Part shown: in pieces, positions 7,621 through 9,214 of the stretch
Layout of the letters: the number at the start of each line of letters is the position of its first letter
How positions within the stretch are numbered: position 1 is the first letter of the stretch
DNA from: an uncultured Clostridia bacterium
Lineage (GTDB): Bacteria > Bacillota > Clostridia > TANB77 > CAG-508
Assembly: GCA_947630255.1 (NCBI GenBank)
Contig: CANRGU010000050.1
Span: forward strand, 1 to 9,214
DNA length: 9,214 nucleotides
Reading direction: 5' to 3'
Program-made: the position numbers and the translations under genes
The notes under the pieces: generated by a model
What the model saw: the letters and a program-made list of their open reading frames with translations, nothing else
What the model was told of the DNA's origin: nothing
Database searches by the model: none

Positions 7621-8676
7621 AGTACTACTATCTTGTATAAATATATTTTGATATATTGGATTTATCCAGTTTTTTTCTGACATTGCTTTATCCCAATATG
7701 TTTGTATAACTTTTATTTTATTTTCTTCTGTGGGACTTGCAGGCATTTTTTCACTTTGGTTTATTGGATAGTCCTGTTCGCTTAAATTTAGTCCTGTTCC
7801 TTTAATACCATTTACCCATCCTGTTTTCTCTTTTTCAAATATTATTGGGTAGTAACTATTTTCTCCTATATAGTCATCTGATGCTCCTCCATATTTTCCT
7901 GTATCTACATTTGTATTAGTGTAATTTTTATAATCCCATCCTCCGTTTGCTTTATCTGTTTCCATTAAATTTTGTATATCTTCTATTTTTAAATTTTGTG
8001 CTGTGCCTTTTTGTGTTGAGTAAAGCGTTCTGCATACTTTATCTATTAAATATACTGCATTGTTATATCCATTATATCCCTTCAAATATATTTGAGATGT
8101 TGTTGGTTTTTCACTTATTAATCGTAGTTTTCCATCTTTTATATCTAATATTTGCCATTTTAAAGTATTTTCTTTTTCTATTGGATATTCTGTTCCATAC
8201 TTTTTTCCTTTATAACCTGAATATTGAGTTAATTCATCATATAATTCACTTATCTCATTTGTTTTATCTTGACTTTCTGTTACATATTTTTCATAATTCA
8301 CATAGTTACCTACTTTTAAGCCGGAGTCTTTTCCTTTATAAGTTATATTACCTTTTTCATCTTGTTCCCATTCAGCTGTTCCTCCAATTATTTGAATATC
8401 TGATGCTTCATCATTTTGGTTATCTGATGGTATGTCATTCATATAATCATCTATTGAATTATACCATGTTTCTTCTATTTTTATTCTGCCTGTAAGTAAA
8501 TCTTCCTCTTGCTTTTGAGCTCTTTCTGTTTTTGTTTTTGCTTCTTTAGCTTTTTCGATTAATCCTCCGTTTAATGCAATACTTAATGTTACTCCTACTA
8601 ATATTAGCATTACGATTATTGTGATTATTAGGGCTATTAATGTAATTCCTCTGTTTTTTAATTTTTCTTGATTCAT
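7468..8676 (-). CDS. Prepilin-like N-terminal surface protein with variable C-terminal domain, frameshifted near its end
   Basis: The protein as read has 402 residues. A short charged leader ending in G10 is followed by the hydrophobic helix ITLIALIITIIVMLILVGVT, which has the form of a type IV prepilin/pseudopilin signal cleaved after Gly by a prepilin peptidase. The usual Glu at mature position 5 is Ala here (A15). A charged helix (about 40-65) and a low-complexity Asp/Asn linker (about 74-95) lead to a globular domain. That domain includes LKWQILDIKDGKLRLISEKP (173-192), reminiscent of DUF6273/C-type-lectin-like domains, and YWLSSR (359-364), then a Tyr/Ser/Arg-rich variable stretch. A frameshift removes about 28 C-terminal residues including FRPVVSL; the restored protein would have 429. 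AAGGAG (8695-8690) is a somewhat distant 13 bases from the ATG. No pilus assembly genes are nearby, so it may be a membrane-anchored displayed ligand-binding protein. The exact role is unknown. Confidence 0.8.
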   Translation of the reverse strand: MNQEKLKNRGITLIALIITIIVMLILVGVTLSIALNGGLIEKAKEAKTKTERAQKQEEDLLTGRIKIEETWYNSIDDYMNDIPSDNQNDEASDIQIIGGTAEWEQDEKGNITYKGKDSGLKVGNYVNYEKYVTESQDKTNEISELYDELTQYSGYKGKKYGTEYPIEKENTLKWQILDIKDGKLRLISEKPTTSQIYLKGYNGYNNAVYLIDKVCRTLYSTQKGTAQNLKIEDIQNLMETDKANGGWDYKNYTNTNVDTGKYGGASDDYIGENSYYPIIFEKEKTGWVNGIKGTGLNLSEQDYPINQSEKMPASPTEENKIKVIQTYWDKAMSEKNWINPIYQNIFIQDSSTGSNFNTYWLSSRCVYATSTYARFDVRYIDSGKVAASYLYYSSERRSYKLL

Positions 8677-8790
8677 ATGTGTTTTTTTTCTCCTTCATTT
8701 GTTTTTTTGCTTTTCTGAACGGACTAATTTTAATCTTTTTTATTTTTTCCAAATTTTATCGTTTTTATGTCTATCTTAATTTATACATAT

Positions 8791-8819
8791 ATAATATATT
8801 GTCTTTTTTTCGCTGTCAA
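8791..8819 (-). promoter_or_regulatory. Promoter of the prepilin-like gene
   Basis: On the minus strand a perfect -35 TTGACA (8819-8814) is 17 bp from TATTAT (8796-8791). Transcription would start near 8784, leaving a leader of about 108 bases before the ATG at 8676. The leader is almost entirely A-rich and shows no clear structure. Confidence 0.75.
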
Positions 8820-8927
8820 TGTTTTTTGCTTTTTTTTGTAAATTAGATTTTATACCTTCTTTCTTTATCAACGCTTGATTAATATTGATTACTTTTATTC
8901 TAATAAGGAGCGTATATAGTCAATAAC

Positions 8928-8956
8928 TTGACAAAAATCCTGAAAAAATGTATAAT
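8928..8956 (+). promoter_or_regulatory. Promoter of the SH3b-domain gene
   Basis: Consensus TTGACA (8928-8933) and consensus TATAAT (8951-8956) are separated by the ideal 17 bp, the strongest-looking promoter in the window. The transcript would start near 8963, about 31 bases before the ATG, and includes AAGGAG at 8977-8982. Confidence 0.85.
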
Positions 8957-8993
8957 TAACAGGTATGGAAAAATTTAAGGAGAGAGATTTTTA

Positions 8994-9214
8994 ATGGATA
9001 AATTAAAAAGAATTTCATTAGTGACTCTAGGAAGCATAATTTTATTAACAACAGCAACTTTTGCAAAAACAGGAACAGTAAATGCTCCAAGTGGTTTAGT
9101 ATTAAGAGAAGAAAAATCAAAAACAAGTGATCCAATAACTACTGTTACTGATAATGCTAAAGTAGAAATATTAGAAGAAAGCGAAGAATGGTATAAAGTA
9201 AAATATAATAATAA
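8994..9214 (+). CDS. Secreted SH3b-domain protein, N-terminal part only
   Basis: The gene is cut by the window end after 73 codons with no stop. Residues 1-24 form a signal peptide: MDKLKR, a hydrophobic core SLVTLGSIILLTT, then ATFA before the probable cleavage at A24/K25. Right after it comes a bacterial SH3 (SH3b/SH3_3) domain from about residue 25, with TVNAPSGLVLRE, a TTVTDNAKVEILEE stretch and EEWYKVKY. SH3b domains bind cell-wall peptides and commonly precede or repeat beside NlpC/P60, amidase or other peptidoglycan hydrolase domains. Whether such a catalytic domain follows cannot be seen. AAGGAG at 8977-8982 is 11 bases from the ATG, and a full-consensus promoter lies upstream. It is divergent from the prepilin-like gene. 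Confidence 0.85.
   Translation, partial: MDKLKRISLVTLGSIILLTTATFAKTGTVNAPSGLVLREEKSKTSDPITTVTDNAKVEILEESEEWYKVKYNN

Larger units (their letters stand above)
8677..8993. other. 317-bp divergent intergenic region
   Basis: I see no gene here. It holds the minus-strand promoter and roughly 108-base AT-rich leader of the prepilin-like gene, the plus-strand promoter of the SH3b gene, and about 108 bp between the two -35 elements. That middle part contains a small hairpin ATCAA-CGC-TTGAT (8867-8879) and a partly repeated TTGATTA/ATTGATTA (8874-8891), which could be an operator but has no further support. No riboswitch-like structure or RNA gene was recognised. Confidence 0.6.

Noticed and set aside
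7947..8495. Plus-strand open frame of 182 codons opposite the prepilin-like gene
   Set aside because: It is a Leu/Phe/His-rich shadow of the AT-rich minus-strand gene, with no convincing ribosome binding site or domain.
8546..8752. Minus-strand open frame of 68 codons overlapping the start of the prepilin-like gene
   Set aside because: It is Lys/Arg/Asn-rich, covers the A-rich leader and the prepilin signal in another frame, and the prepilin reading is clearly the coding one.

Overview
The window is strongly AT-rich, with AGA/ATA-type codon use, AAGGAG-like ribosome binding sites and sigma-A-type promoters. Together with the gene content (an LtaS-like lipoteichoic acid synthase, an SH3b surface protein and a two-domain Sua5), this points to a low-GC Gram-positive bacterium, most likely a Clostridia-type Firmicute from a gut or similar anaerobic community. 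TAA and TAG are used as stops and tryptophan is TGG, so the ordinary bacterial code applies.

Layout. At the left a well-formed promoter drives an ABC export module: a MacB/LolD-type ATPase (154-850), broken by one extra base near position 331, and a 1054-residue FtsX-type permease (875-4039) with a very long extracytoplasmic coiled coil. A 15-bp perfect hairpin separates the permease from a convergent gene for a 58-residue single-span membrane protein (4071-4247, minus). A 157-bp divergent intergenic region with two good promoters leads into a two-gene operon: an LtaS/sulfatase-family membrane enzyme (4405-6336) and the t6A enzyme Sua5/TsaC (6352-7389). Convergent to it lies a prepilin-like surface protein gene (8676 down to 7468, originally probably to 7386). 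A 317-bp divergent promoter region then precedes a secreted SH3b-domain protein cut off by the window end.

Most interesting part. The 3' end of the prepilin-like gene (about 7440-7620) changes abruptly from roughly one-fifth to nearly half G+C and switches to CGN arginine codons. It encodes a stretch rich in Tyr, Ser and Arg between two conserved-looking bookends (YWLSSR and FRPVVSL). This is what the variable region of a diversity-generating retroelement (DGR) target looks like in an AT-rich genome. No reverse transcriptase or template repeat is present in the window, so this is an inference that needs the rest of the genome. The variable copy also carries a frameshift: the FRPVVSL tail is intact in another frame and would end at a TTAA that also supplies the stop codon of sua5.

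Taken together the window is mostly cell-envelope biology: an exporter or envelope-acting ABC system, teichoic acid synthesis, a small membrane protein, a candidate hypervariable displayed protein and an SH3b protein, with one housekeeping tRNA-modification gene. Two single-base frameshifts in 9 kb mean that sequencing or assembly error has to be considered for both. Bases 1-103 show no supportable gene.
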